15,706 nt of DNA, from contig CAKZHP010000107.1 of the NCBI GenBank assembly GCA_936924635.1, positions 1 to 15,706 on the forward strand. The letters are read 5' to 3'. The position numbers and the translations under genes were made by a program. This document shows, in pieces, positions 1 through 8,342 of the stretch. The notes beneath the pieces were generated by a model that saw nothing but the letters and a program-made list of their open reading frames with translations, made no database searches and had not been told where the DNA came from. The stretch comes from an uncultured Propionibacteriaceae bacterium (GTDB lineage Bacteria > Actinomycetota > Actinomycetes > Propionibacteriales > Propionibacteriaceae). Numbering within the stretch: position 1 is the first letter of the stretch; every line of letters starts with the position of its first letter.

Positions 1-3
1 GAT

Positions 4-12
4 CTCCTCCCT
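4..12 (-). promoter_or_regulatory. Ribosome-binding site of the next operon gene (probably gluC)
   Basis: Read on the minus strand, this is AGGGAGGAG, a strong Shine-Dalgarno sequence ending three bases before the window edge. A start codon a few bases beyond would have normal spacing. Since gluA and gluB lie just upstream, the missing gene is inferred to be the first permease subunit (gluC). No coding sequence of it is visible. Confidence 0.6.
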
Positions 13-27
13 AGGGTCGTGGCCGGT

Positions 28-60
28 ACGCCGTGGGGGCCGGTCAGGCCCCCACGGCGT
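28..60 (-). terminator. Hairpin after gluB (attenuator or partial terminator)
   Basis: A perfect 14-bp inverted repeat (28-41 with 47-60) surrounds a 5-base loop. It lies 7 bp past the gluB stop codon and before the ribosome-binding site at the window edge. There is no T-tract. In binding-protein operons such a stem between the binding protein and permease genes often stabilises the upstream mRNA and lowers permease expression; that role is inferred here. Confidence 0.65.
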
Positions 61-66
61 CGGGCG

Positions 67-933
67 TCAGGCGCAGGCGTCAGCCTTGGGCGGGTTGCCC
101 TCGGCGGGCTTGAAGCCCGAGGGGCCGACCGTCTTGTCGAGGGCCTTCTGCCAGTCGCCGCTGCTCACCATCTTGGCGAGCGCGTCGTTGACCTTGCCGC
201 AGAGCGCGGTGTCGCCCTTCTTCAGACCCACGCCGTAGCGCTCGGTCGTGAACGGCTTGCCGATGACCTTCAGCTTGCCCTTGTACTGGTCCTGCGAGGC
301 GTAGCCGGCGAGGATCACGTTGTCGGTGGTGACCGCGTCGACGCTGCCGGCGGCGAGGGCCGTGACGCACTTGGAGTACGTGTCCTGCTCGATCAGGTCG
401 ACCGTCTTGGCGTACTTCTCCTTCACCGTCTTCGCCGGCGTGGAGCCGGTGACCGAGCACAGCTTCTTGCCCTCGAGGTTCTCGGGGCCGTTGATGGCGG
501 TCTCGTTCTGGCGCACCAGCAGGTCCTGGCCGGCCACGAAGTACGGCCCACCGAAGGAGATCTTCTGCTTGCGGGCGTCGGTGATCGAGTAGGTGGCGAA
601 GATCAGCTGCACCTGGCCGCCGTCGATGAGGGTCTCCCGCTGGGCCGACGGCGACTCCTTCCAGACGATCTGGCTCTCGTTGTAGCCGAGCTCCTTGGCG
701 ACGTACTTCGCGACCTCGACGTCGAAGCCGGAGTAGGTGCTGCCGTCCTTGAGGCCCAGGCCCGGCTGGTCGAACTTGATGCCGATGGTGATGTTGCCGG
801 TCGTGCCGCCGCCGGTGCTGCCCGAGGCGGGGGCGCCGGAGGCGGGCGGGGGAGTGCTGCCGGGAGCGCTGCACGCGGCGGTGAGGGCCATCAGGGCGCC
901 GGCCAGGATGGCGAGAGGCTTGCGAAGGGTCAT
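67..933 (-). CDS. gluB: Glutamate/polar amino-acid ABC transporter substrate-binding lipoprotein
   Basis: This 288-aa protein captures glutamate or a related amino acid outside the membrane and delivers it to an ABC importer. The N-terminus is a lipoprotein signal: Lys/Arg at residues 4-5, a hydrophobic stretch, and lipobox LTAAC with Cys21 as the lipidated residue. A Ser/Gly/Pro-rich linker (about 22-46) precedes a type 3 solute-binding domain (SBP_bac_3) that includes GIKFDQPGLG, SGFDVEVAKYVA and AVTTDNVILAGYA. Length matches the family. The ATG has GAGGAG on the minus strand (942-947) at good spacing. It is the second gene after gluA (68-bp gap), as in the gluABCD operon of Corynebacterium. 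Glutamate specificity is inferred from similarity and context; aspartate or glutamine remain possible. Confidence 0.92.
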   Translation of the reverse strand: MTLRKPLAILAGALMALTAACSAPGSTPPPASGAPASGSTGGGTTGNITIGIKFDQPGLGLKDGSTYSGFDVEVAKYVAKELGYNESQIVWKESPSAQRETLIDGGQVQLIFATYSITDARKQKISFGGPYFVAGQDLLVRQNETAINGPENLEGKKLCSVTGSTPAKTVKEKYAKTVDLIEQDTYSKCVTALAAGSVDAVTTDNVILAGYASQDQYKGKLKVIGKPFTTERYGVGLKKGDTALCGKVNDALAKMVSSGDWQKALDKTVGPSGFKPAEGNPPKADACA

Positions 934-1001
934 CGTTGAGTCTCCTCGGAGTTCTTGCGTGGCGGTGGTGCGTGCAGGTGGGGCCGGGCGGCCCCGCCGG
1001 A

Positions 1002-1775
<774 letters not shown>

Positions 1776-1782
1776 GGGGCAC

Positions 1783-1811
1783 ACCATAGGGGCAGGGGGC
1801 CGGTTCGGGAA
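1783..1811 (-). promoter_or_regulatory. Likely leaderless promoter of gluA
   Basis: On the minus strand TATGGT (1783-1788) lies exactly 7 bases before the gluA ATG, so transcription would start at or next to the A of the start codon. A weak -35 candidate, TTCCCG (1806-1811), lies 17 bp upstream. There is no Shine-Dalgarno sequence, which fits leaderless translation as known in Actinobacteria. The call rests on motif and spacing only. Confidence 0.5.
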
Positions 1812-1901
1812 CAACGGCCCCGCGGCGGCGCGCGCAACGGTTATGCAAGTGATACGAAACCCCTCCGGTCCGGCGGGGCCAGAGCCTCGCGACCGGTCCC
1901 G

Positions 1902-1907
1902 TACAGT
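1902..1907 (+). promoter_or_regulatory. Candidate -10 box of miaB
   Basis: TACAGT fits the actinobacterial TAnnnT -10 pattern and lies 9 bases before the miaB ATG, leaving almost no leader. No clear -35 was found. The gluA and miaB promoters share about 140 bp of divergent intergenic DNA, where the relatively AT-rich patch at about 1850-1861 is the only other notable feature. Confidence 0.4.
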
Positions 1908-1916
1908 GGTCGGGCC

Positions 1917-3374
1917 ATGACCGAGACCCTCCCGCGCACCTACAAGGTCGTCACCTACGGGTGCCAGATGAACGTGCACGACTCCGAGCGCATCTCTGGT
2001 CTGCTCGAGTCCGCCGGCTACCAGCCGACCCCCGACGAGACCGCCGACCTGGTCGTGCTCAACACCTGCGCCGTGCGCGAGAACGCCGACAACCGCCTGT
2101 ACGGCAACCTCGGCCACCTTCGCCCCGTGAAGGACGGCCGCCCGGGCATGCAGATCGCCGTCGGCGGCTGCATGGCGCAGAAGGACAAGGACACGATCCT
2201 GGCCCGGGCCCCCTGGGTGGACGTGGTGTTCGGCACCCACAACGTCGGCTCCCTGCCGGTGCTGCTGGAGCGGGCGCGCGTGCAGCAGGAGGCGCAGGTC
2301 GAGATCCTGGAGTCGTTGGAGACCTTCCCCTCCACGCTGCCGTCGCGCCGCGACTCCGCGTACGCGGGGTGGGTGGCGATCAGCGTCGGGTGCTCGAACA
2401 CCTGCACCTTCTGCATCGTCCCGGCGCTGCGCGGCAAGCAGACCGACCGCACGCAGGGCGACATCCTTGCCGAGGTGCGTCAGCTGGTCGCCGAGGGCGT
2501 GCAGGAGATCACGCTGCTGGGGCAGAACGTGAACGCGTACGGGCTGGAGCGGCGCGAGAAGGACGCCTTCGCCGCGCTGCTGCGCGCCTGCGGCGAGGTC
2601 GAGGGGCTGCGGCGCGTGCGGTTCACCTCGCCGCACCCCAAGGACTTCACCGACTCGGTGATCGCGGCGATGGCGGAGACGCCGAACGTGATGCCGAGCC
2701 TGCACATGCCTCTGCAGTCGGGCTCCGACGACGTGCTGCGCCGGATGCGCCGCTCCTACCGCCAGGAGCGCTACCTGGGCATCCTCGACCGGGTGCGGCA
2801 GGCGATGCCGCACGCCGCGGTCACCACCGACATCATCGTAGGCTTCCCGGGCGAGACCGAGGAGGACTTCGAGCAGACCATGCACGTGGTGCGGGAGGCG
2901 CGGTACGCCGCCGCGTTCACCTTCCAGTACTCGATCCGACCCGGCACGCCCGCGGCCGCGATGGAGGACCAGGTGCCCAAGGAGGTCGTGCAGGACCGCT
3001 ACCTGCGGCTCGTGCGCCTCGTCGACCAGGTCGCGCTGGAGGAGAACCAGAAGCAGGTCGGCGCCGAGGTCGAGGTGATGTTCGCCGAGGGGGAGGGGCG
3101 CAAGGACGCCGCCACCTCGCGCATGTCCGGCCGCGCCCAGGACAACCGCCTCGTGCACGTCACCGTGCCCGACACCCCTGAGCTGCGCCCCCGGCCGGGG
3201 GACGTGGCCAGGACCACGATCACGTACGGCGCCCCGCACCACCTGGTCGCCGACGGCGGCATCCGCGACCTGGAGCGCACCCTCGGCGGCGACGCCTGGC
3301 AGGCGCGCCAGGAGGCTCCCGCGGCCGGGGTGATGCTGGGCCTGCCGACGCTGCGCGTCGCCTCGCGGGGCTGA
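1917..3374 (+). CDS. miaB: tRNA-2-methylthio-N6-dimethylallyladenosine synthase MiaB
   Basis: A 485-aa radical-SAM methylthiotransferase that converts i6A37 to ms2i6A37 in tRNAs reading UNN codons, acting after MiaA. The N-terminal MTTase domain carries three cluster cysteines: Cys16 (TYGCQMN), Cys51 (LNTCAVREN) and Cys85 (VGGCMAQ). The radical-SAM motif CSNTCTFC supplies Cys159, Cys163 and Cys166. The C-terminal part (from about residue 385) fits a TRAM RNA-binding domain. Full length for the family. The ATG at 1917 follows a TACAGT box and starts directly at the conserved domain; the longer upstream open frame lacks MiaB similarity. It is followed after 6 bp by a helicase gene, suggesting co-transcription. 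Confidence 0.96.
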   Translation: MTETLPRTYKVVTYGCQMNVHDSERISGLLESAGYQPTPDETADLVVLNTCAVRENADNRLYGNLGHLRPVKDGRPGMQIAVGGCMAQKDKDTILARAPWVDVVFGTHNVGSLPVLLERARVQQEAQVEILESLETFPSTLPSRRDSAYAGWVAISVGCSNTCTFCIVPALRGKQTDRTQGDILAEVRQLVAEGVQEITLLGQNVNAYGLERREKDAFAALLRACGEVEGLRRVRFTSPHPKDFTDSVIAAMAETPNVMPSLHMPLQSGSDDVLRRMRRSYRQERYLGILDRVRQAMPHAAVTTDIIVGFPGETEEDFEQTMHVVREARYAAAFTFQYSIRPGTPAAAMEDQVPKEVVQDRYLRLVRLVDQVALEENQKQVGAEVEVMFAEGEGRKDAATSRMSGRAQDNRLVHVTVPDTPELRPRPGDVARTTITYGAPHHLVADGGIRDLERTLGGDAWQARQEAPAAGVMLGLPTLRVASRG

Positions 3375-3380
3375 GGCCCC

Positions 3381-5138
3381 GTGGTCAAGATCGCCACCGC
3401 GCAGGAGGCGCTGTCCCCGGCGTACCCCGGCCGCGCGCCCTGGGGCACCGCGGCGTCGCTGCGGGCCTGGCAGCAGGAGGCGCTGGACGACTACCTCGCC
3501 AAGGCGCCCCAGGACTACCTCGCCGTGGCCACCCCCGGCGCCGGCAAGACCACGTTCGCGCTGCGGGTGGCCTCCGAGCTGTTTGGTCGCCGCACCATCG
3601 AGCGCATCATCGTGGTCGCGCCGACCGAGCACCTCAAGGTGCAGTGGGCCGAGGCGGCGGCCAAGGTCGGCATCCAGATCGACCCCGGGCTGAGCTCGGG
3701 AGCGTCCCGGCGCAGCCGGTCGCGGCAGTTCGACGGCATCGCCGCCACGTACGCGGGCGTCGCCGCCAACCCGTACGGCTTCGAGGCCCGCACGCGCAAC
3801 TCCCGCACGCTCGTGATCCTCGACGAGGTGCACCACGCCGGCGACGCCCTGAGCTGGGGCGAGGCGGTGCGCGACAGCTTCGAGCCGGCCACGCGCCGGC
3901 TGCTGCTGACGGGCACCCCGTTCCGCTCCGACGACAACCCGATCCCCTTCGTCACGTACGAGGAGGGCGGCGACGGCATCAGGCGCAGCCGCGCCGACTA
4001 CACGTACGGCTACGCCGACGCCCTGCGCGACCACGTGGTGCGGCCGGTGGTGTTCATGGCGTACGGCGGCCCGATGCGCTGGAAGACCAAGGCCGGCGAC
4101 GAGGTGGCGGTGAGCCTGGGCGAGGCGCTGACCAAGGACATCACGGCGCAGGCATGGCGCACGGCGCTGGACCCCAAGGGGGAGTGGGTGCAGGCAGTGC
4201 TGCGGGCCGCCGACGCCCGGCTGTCGGAGGTGCGCCGCCACGTGCCCGACGCCGGTGGGCTGGTGATCGCGACCAATCAGACCCAGGCCAGGGCGTACGC
4301 GCGGGTGCTGGAGTCGCTCACCGGCACCAAGCCGACCGTGGTGCTGTCGGACGACACGGGGGCCAGCAAGCGGATCGCGGCGTTCTCCGAGTCGGAGGAC
4401 CGCTGGCTGGTGGCGGTGCGGATGGTGTCGGAGGGCGTGGACGTGCCGCGGCTGGCGGTCGGCGTGTACGCGACGGCGACCTCCACGCCGCTGTTCTTCG
4501 CGCAGGCGGTGGGGCGCTTCGTCCGTACCCGCCGGCGTGGCGAGGTGGCGACCGTGTTCCTGCCGACGGTGCCGATCATCCTGGCCCACGCGGGGATGCT
4601 GGAGCGTCAGCGCGACCACGTGCTCGGCAGGGCCCGCACCAGCGACGACCTCTGGTCGCTGGAGGACGCGATCCTCGCCGAGGCCAACCGCGAGCGCGAC
4701 CACGTCACCGAGCTGGACGGGCAGTTCGAGGCGCTGGAGTCGACGGCGGTCTTCGACCACGTGCTGTTCGACTCGCAGGCGTACGGCATGCACGCCGCGC
4801 CCGACTCCGCCGACGAGCGCGACTACCTGGGGCTGCCCGGCCTGCTGGAGCCCGACCAGGTCTCGGCCCTGCTCTCGGAGCGCCAGCGTCGCCAGCTCGC
4901 CCGCCGCGCCAAGGACGACCACAAGCGGGGTACGCCGCCGGAGCAGCCCCTCCACCGGGCCTTGGAGACCCGCCGCAAGGAGCTGAACTCGCTGGTCTCC
5001 CAGTACGCGCGCGTCAAGGGCGTGCCGCACAGCCACGTGCACGCCGAGCTGCGGCGCCGCTGCGGCGGACCCGCCCTGGCCGCGGCCACCACCGACCAGG
5101 TGGAGGCCCGGATCACGGCGCTGCGCACCTGGTTCTGA
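3381..5138 (+). CDS. DEAD/DEAH-box superfamily 2 helicase
   Basis: A 585-aa protein with a complete SF2 helicase core, predicted to use ATP to move along or remodel nucleic acid. Visible motifs: a Q-motif-like LRAWQQEAL (28-36), Walker A TPGAGKTT (51-58), DEVHH (148-152) in place of DEAD/DEAH, motif III-like TGTPFR (177-182), motif V MVSEGVDVPRL (348-358) and motif VI QAVGRFVR (375-382). Residues beyond about 420 are helical, charged and not recognised. It resembles UvrB/RAD25-type restriction-like helicases more than RNA DEAD-box proteins, but its substrate cannot be deduced. The GTG start lies 6 bp after miaB with no good Shine-Dalgarno sequence, so translational coupling is likely. An unknown membrane/coiled-coil gene follows within 24 bp. 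Confidence 0.9.
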   Translation: MVKIATAQEALSPAYPGRAPWGTAASLRAWQQEALDDYLAKAPQDYLAVATPGAGKTTFALRVASELFGRRTIERIIVVAPTEHLKVQWAEAAAKVGIQIDPGLSSGASRRSRSRQFDGIAATYAGVAANPYGFEARTRNSRTLVILDEVHHAGDALSWGEAVRDSFEPATRRLLLTGTPFRSDDNPIPFVTYEEGGDGIRRSRADYTYGYADALRDHVVRPVVFMAYGGPMRWKTKAGDEVAVSLGEALTKDITAQAWRTALDPKGEWVQAVLRAADARLSEVRRHVPDAGGLVIATNQTQARAYARVLESLTGTKPTVVLSDDTGASKRIAAFSESEDRWLVAVRMVSEGVDVPRLAVGVYATATSTPLFFAQAVGRFVRTRRRGEVATVFLPTVPIILAHAGMLERQRDHVLGRARTSDDLWSLEDAILAEANRERDHVTELDGQFEALESTAVFDHVLFDSQAYGMHAAPDSADERDYLGLPGLLEPDQVSALLSERQRRQLARRAKDDHKRGTPPEQPLHRALETRRKELNSLVSQYARVKGVPHSHVHAELRRRCGGPALAAATTDQVEARITALRTWF

Positions 5139-5162
5139 CCCTGGGTGGATCACCATGTCCCC

Positions 5163-6746
5163 ATGTCCGACGAGAGCCTGGCCGACTTCTTCTTCCTGAC
5201 CCCCGAGCAGCGCAGGGACAAGGAGCTGGCGAGGGAGATCGACGCGGCCAGGTCGCAGATGGCCAGCATGTCGCGGATGCGGGCGCAGGAGACCGCGAAG
5301 CTGCGTCAGCAGCTCAGCAGCGTCACCGGCAGCCTGGAGACACGGCTCAACCGGCTCCAGCGGATGTTCGCCGCCTACGTGGAGCTCAACGAGATCAAGG
5401 ACGAGCTGGCCACACGGTTCACCGACAGCTCCGACCAGCGGCGTACGGCCGCAGGGGTGCTGGCACGGCTCGCCGCCGGCCAACCGGTGGACCGGATGAC
5501 CTCCGACGAGCGCTACTGGCTCCCTGACGCCGTCAACGCGGTGGCCGCCATCGTCTCCGGTGGGAAGGACGCGGAGGCCGAGGCGCGCGCCCGGTTCCTC
5601 GACCCGCGGGCAGACGAGTTCGTGGTGCTGGCCGCGACCTCGCTCGGGCACGGCTCCGCGGTGTCGGAGCGGCTCCCGGAGGTGCTGGTGACCGACGGCC
5701 GCTTCTCCCCGTCGCAGCAACTGCTGTGGCGGGCCGCCCTGGCCGGGGACCTGGGCGAGGTGCTGCCCAGCCTGCGGGGGGTGGTCGCGACCACGCTGAG
5801 GACGGACGGGTGGGAGGAATGGGTCAACGACCAGGCAAGCCGCACCAGCAGCCCGCCCCTGGGGTGGCTCGAGGTGCTGACACGGCCGCTGGCCGACGCC
5901 ACGGAGGCGTTGCTGCCCCAGGCGGAGACCTACATCGCCGAGGCCAAGGCCTCGTTGGCCCCGCGGGTGGAGACCGCCCCCCGGCGCCGGACCGAGCCCG
6001 AGGCCCCCAGCAGCGACGGGCAGGACCTGGTGGCCGCCACGTCGGCCGGCACGGTGGCCCTGCGGGCGATGCTGCTGGAGATGGTCGAGGAGGGCCTTCC
6101 CGAGGAGCACGACCTCGTGCTGCGTCTCCGGGCAGCCAAGCGGCAGCTCGCCGACCCGGGCTCGCCCGTGGCGGACGCGCCGGAGCAGCCGCCAGGTGCC
6201 GATGTCACCGAGGAGGTGCGGACGGCGCTCGTCACCGAGGGGCTGCCGGCGCGCTCCCGCCGGGAGCTGCTCACCTGGGTGGCGCCCTTGCTCAAGGATC
6301 GGGTCCAGTCCCTGCTGCCCAAGCCCGCGGCGAAGCCTGCCGAGGTGCCGGTCCGGGTCGCCGGACGCGGGGTCGTGGTGACCGCTGCGGGGTACGACGA
6401 GACAGCGCTCAAGAGCCAGCAGGTGACGGCGGGCGTCGGCGCCAGGACGGTGGTGTCCGGAGCCGCGGCGGCGGTGCTGGCGGGGGTGGCCGTCTGGGCC
6501 GGGGTCGCGGGCAACGGCTGGTGGGTGCTGGCAGCGCTCTGCGCGGTCGGGCTCGGGGTGCTGACCGGGGCCTGGTGGGCGCAGCCCCGCCGGGAGCTGC
6601 GGGTCGCCGCCGAGGAGCGGGCTCGGGCACTGGAGCAGCTCACCCGCGCGCAGGAGCGGGCTCGGGCGCTCGACCAGGAGCGCGCGGTGGCGGCCGGCGA
6701 GGAGGCAGCGGTCGCCGACCTGGTCAGCCGGCGCCTGTCGGTCTGA
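5163..6746 (+). CDS. Unknown coiled-coil protein with two C-terminal membrane segments
   Basis: I do not recognise this 527-aa protein. Residues about 15-85 are charged, Gln/Arg-rich and predicted coiled coil. The middle (about 90-270) is helical and mostly soluble, with tryptophans in WEEWVNDQ and GWLEVLT. Residues 270-290 and 330-400 are Pro/Ala-rich linkers. Two hydrophobic helices (about 428-447 and 452-472) are separated by a short GNGWW turn, followed by a second coiled coil (476-520) with an ERARAL repeat. Both soluble ends would lie on the same side, probably the cytoplasm. The ATG at 5163 was preferred over GTG 5145 because MSDESLADFF looks like a natural start; neither has an ideal ribosome-binding site. 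It starts 24 bp after the helicase and probably shares its transcript. Its role is unknown; scaffold or stress-related functions are speculative. Confidence 0.8.
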   Translation: MSDESLADFFFLTPEQRRDKELAREIDAARSQMASMSRMRAQETAKLRQQLSSVTGSLETRLNRLQRMFAAYVELNEIKDELATRFTDSSDQRRTAAGVLARLAAGQPVDRMTSDERYWLPDAVNAVAAIVSGGKDAEAEARARFLDPRADEFVVLAATSLGHGSAVSERLPEVLVTDGRFSPSQQLLWRAALAGDLGEVLPSLRGVVATTLRTDGWEEWVNDQASRTSSPPLGWLEVLTRPLADATEALLPQAETYIAEAKASLAPRVETAPRRRTEPEAPSSDGQDLVAATSAGTVALRAMLLEMVEEGLPEEHDLVLRLRAAKRQLADPGSPVADAPEQPPGADVTEEVRTALVTEGLPARSRRELLTWVAPLLKDRVQSLLPKPAAKPAEVPVRVAGRGVVVTAAGYDETALKSQQVTAGVGARTVVSGAAAAVLAGVAVWAGVAGNGWWVLAALCAVGLGVLTGAWWAQPRRELRVAAEERARALEQLTRAQERARALDQERAVAAGEEAAVADLVSRRLSV

Positions 6747-6802
6747 GCCAGGCGTACGCGCCCGTCGGCCCTGGTCTGACGAGGGCGTACGCGATCGTTG
6801 GC
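6740..6802. repeat. Two imperfect 30-bp direct repeats with GCGTACGCG core
   Basis: Units at 6740-6769 and 6773-6802 (33-bp period) match at 23 of 30 positions. Both begin GGTCTGA and carry GGCGTACGCG followed by a TCG-like element. The first overlaps the end of the upstream gene. A related core, GCGTACGCG-N-TCGT-N-GG, appears at 9195-9210 before hflX. Function is unknown. Confidence 0.55.
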
Positions 6803-6814
6803 AGCTGAGCCGAC

Positions 6815-6918
6815 GAGACCCGGCACACGCGCTTGTGGCCAGGTCGGGTCGCCCAGCAGCACACCGCGGCGGCGGCAGGGCGGGTCGTGCCGATCCCGTC
6901 GTGTGCCGGATGGGTCTC
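6815..6918. repeat. Long-loop inverted repeat
   Basis: The 14 bases at 6815-6828 (GAGACCC then GGCACAC) are complementary to 6901-6907 and 6912-6918, with a 4-base bulge and a loop of about 72 bases. It lies between the direct repeats and the terminator in the 270-bp gap between the convergent genes. It may be a remnant of a small repeat element or structured 3' RNA. Confidence 0.4.
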
Positions 6919-6929
6919 ACAGGACAGAG

Positions 6930-6962
6930 CACGGCCCAGACGTCGATGACGTCTGGGCCGTG
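6930..6962. terminator. Bidirectional terminator between convergent genes
   Basis: A perfect 15-bp stem (6930-6944 with 6948-6962) has a 3-base GAT loop. It lies between the + strand coiled-coil gene ending at 6746 and the minus-strand antitoxin-like gene ending at 7017. It lacks T-tracts, as is common for GC-rich actinobacterial terminators, and can act in both directions. Confidence 0.85.
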
Positions 6963-7016
6963 TGGGCTCTCTCAACGCTGCGAGTCCTCACCGAGCCGTC
7001 GGATGACGGCCTGGGG

Positions 7017-7217
7017 TCAGGACTGCGGCGCGGGGTCCGCGGGAGGCTGGTCAGCCTGCCCGACGCGGGAACGCAGTGCGTCCTGCGCCTGGTCGACCTT
7101 GTCGGCGTACTGGCCGCCGGTCCGATCGTCGACAAGGTCTCCGACCTTGTCGATGCCGGCCTTGACCTCGTCCTCGTGCCCCTCGGCAGCGTTGTTGATC
7201 GAATCGAGCAAGCCCAC
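7017..7217 (-). CDS. MT0933-family antitoxin-like small protein
   Basis: A 66-aa soluble, acidic, mostly helical protein. Its GLLDSINNAAEG start and the GIDKVGDLVDDRTGGQYADKV core (about 21-41) match the pattern of the MT0933-like antitoxin family named after Mycobacterium tuberculosis Rv0909. The C-terminus (52-66) is a Pro/Ala/Asp-rich tail. The start is GTG at 7217, supported by a near-perfect Shine-Dalgarno sequence AAGGAGGTG (7225-7233) seven bases upstream. Without that codon the frame runs on with no similarity. No toxin gene adjoins it: neighbours are an unknown membrane protein and the divergent miaA. Antitoxin activity is therefore doubtful; many actinobacteria carry such proteins singly. 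Confidence 0.85.
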   Translation of the reverse strand: MGLLDSINNAAEGHEDEVKAGIDKVGDLVDDRTGGQYADKVDQAQDALRSRVGQADQPPADPAPQS

Positions 7218-7388
7218 GATGAGACACCTCCTTTCGTCGACCCTCCCGCCGGCGGCCTCTCCAGAGCCGAAGTCCGTGCGGTGCGCCGGTGGCGCGACAC
7301 CCTTTCTACCTCCGATCGGGTCGCCAGCCAAGAGATTTTCGCCGACGGCCGGCGCGATGGTTGCGGCCGGGTGGGGGAGACTGGGGCG

Positions 7389-8342
7389 GTGCTGCCCACC
7401 ATCGTGATCCTGGGGCCCACGGCCAGCGGCAAGTCCATCCTGGCCGTGGAGACAGCCCTGCACCTGGCCGAGTCCGGACGGCCCGCCGAGGTGGTCAACG
7501 CCGACTCCATGCTGGTCTACCGCGGCATGGACATCGGGACGGCGAAGCCGACCGTCGCCGAGCGCCGGGGTGTGCCGCACCACCTGGTGGACGTGCTCGA
7601 CGTGACGCAGACCGCGACCGTCGCCGACTTCCAGCGCCTGGCCCGGGAGGCGATCGCCGGGTGCCGCGACCGGGGGGTGGTGCCGGTGGTCGTGGGCGGC
7701 TCCGCGCTCTACCTGCGGGCGGTCCTCGACGAGTTCGAGTTCCCCGGCACCGACCCTGACGTGCGGTCCGGGCTGGAGGCGGAGCTGGAGGCCCTCGGCC
7801 CGGGCGCCCTGCACCGGCGCCTCGCCGAGCTGGCACCCGCGGCCGCCCAGGAGATCCATCCGGGCAACGGCCGCCGGATCGTGCGTGCCCTGGAGGTGGT
7901 GGCGCTGTCCGGCTCGTACACGGCGACGCTGCCCGAGCACACGTACGCGATCCCGGGCGTGGTGTCGGTCGGGCTGTCGGTGGAGCGGGCGGAGATGGAC
8001 CGCCGGATCGACGACCGGGTCGAGGCGATGTGGGACGCGGGGCTGGTGGAGGAGGTCCGCGACCTGGTCGGCGTGGGGCTGCGCGAGGGCGTCACCAGCT
8101 CCCGCGCGCTGGGCTACAGCCAGGTGCTGGCGTACCTCGACGGGCGCCTGAGCGAGACCGAGGCGAAGGAGCAGACGAAGGTCGGCACCCGGAGGTTCGC
8201 GCGCCGCCAGCTGGGCTGGTGGCGGCGTGACCCGCGCATCACCTGGCTGGACGTCGCCGACGGTCTCACCGGCGCGGATGTCGTCTCGGGCGTCGAGGGG
8301 GGCTTCCGTCGCGCGGTGGAACCTGATTGGCTGGCGCGGTGA
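7389..8342 (+). CDS. miaA: tRNA dimethylallyltransferase MiaA
   Basis: A 317-aa enzyme that transfers a dimethylallyl group from DMAPP to N6 of A37 in tRNAs reading UNN codons, giving the substrate of MiaB encoded upstream in this window. P-loop GPTASGKS lies at residues 9-16. Other family motifs are VVNADSMLVYRGMDIGTAKPT, GGSALYLRAVLD, NGRRIVRALEV and the C-terminal KVGTRRFARRQLGWWRRD. The start is GTG at 7389, giving LPTIVILGPT directly, with GGGGGA (7373-7378) 10 bases upstream; earlier in-frame starts would add non-conserved sequence. Its stop overlaps the dapF start (GTGA), indicating an operon. The 170 bp between it and the divergent antitoxin-like gene must hold its promoter, but no clear box was identified. 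Confidence 0.95.
   Translation: MLPTIVILGPTASGKSILAVETALHLAESGRPAEVVNADSMLVYRGMDIGTAKPTVAERRGVPHHLVDVLDVTQTATVADFQRLAREAIAGCRDRGVVPVVVGGSALYLRAVLDEFEFPGTDPDVRSGLEAELEALGPGALHRRLAELAPAAAQEIHPGNGRRIVRALEVVALSGSYTATLPEHTYAIPGVVSVGLSVERAEMDRRIDDRVEAMWDAGLVEEVRDLVGVGLREGVTSSRALGYSQVLAYLDGRLSETEAKEQTKVGTRRFARRQLGWWRRDPRITWLDVADGLTGADVVSGVEGGFRRAVEPDWLAR

Noticed and set aside
2394..2409. Half-site TCGAACACCT inside miaB as an SOS box
   Set aside because: The second half does not match GTTCGA and the site is in the middle of a coding region.
1776..6932. A minus-strand open frame running antisense through miaB, the helicase and the coiled-coil gene
   Set aside because: It is the non-stop shadow of codon-biased GC-rich genes; the amino-acid composition is Arg/Gly/His-rich and matches no family. 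Only its last 257 codons (gluA) are real.
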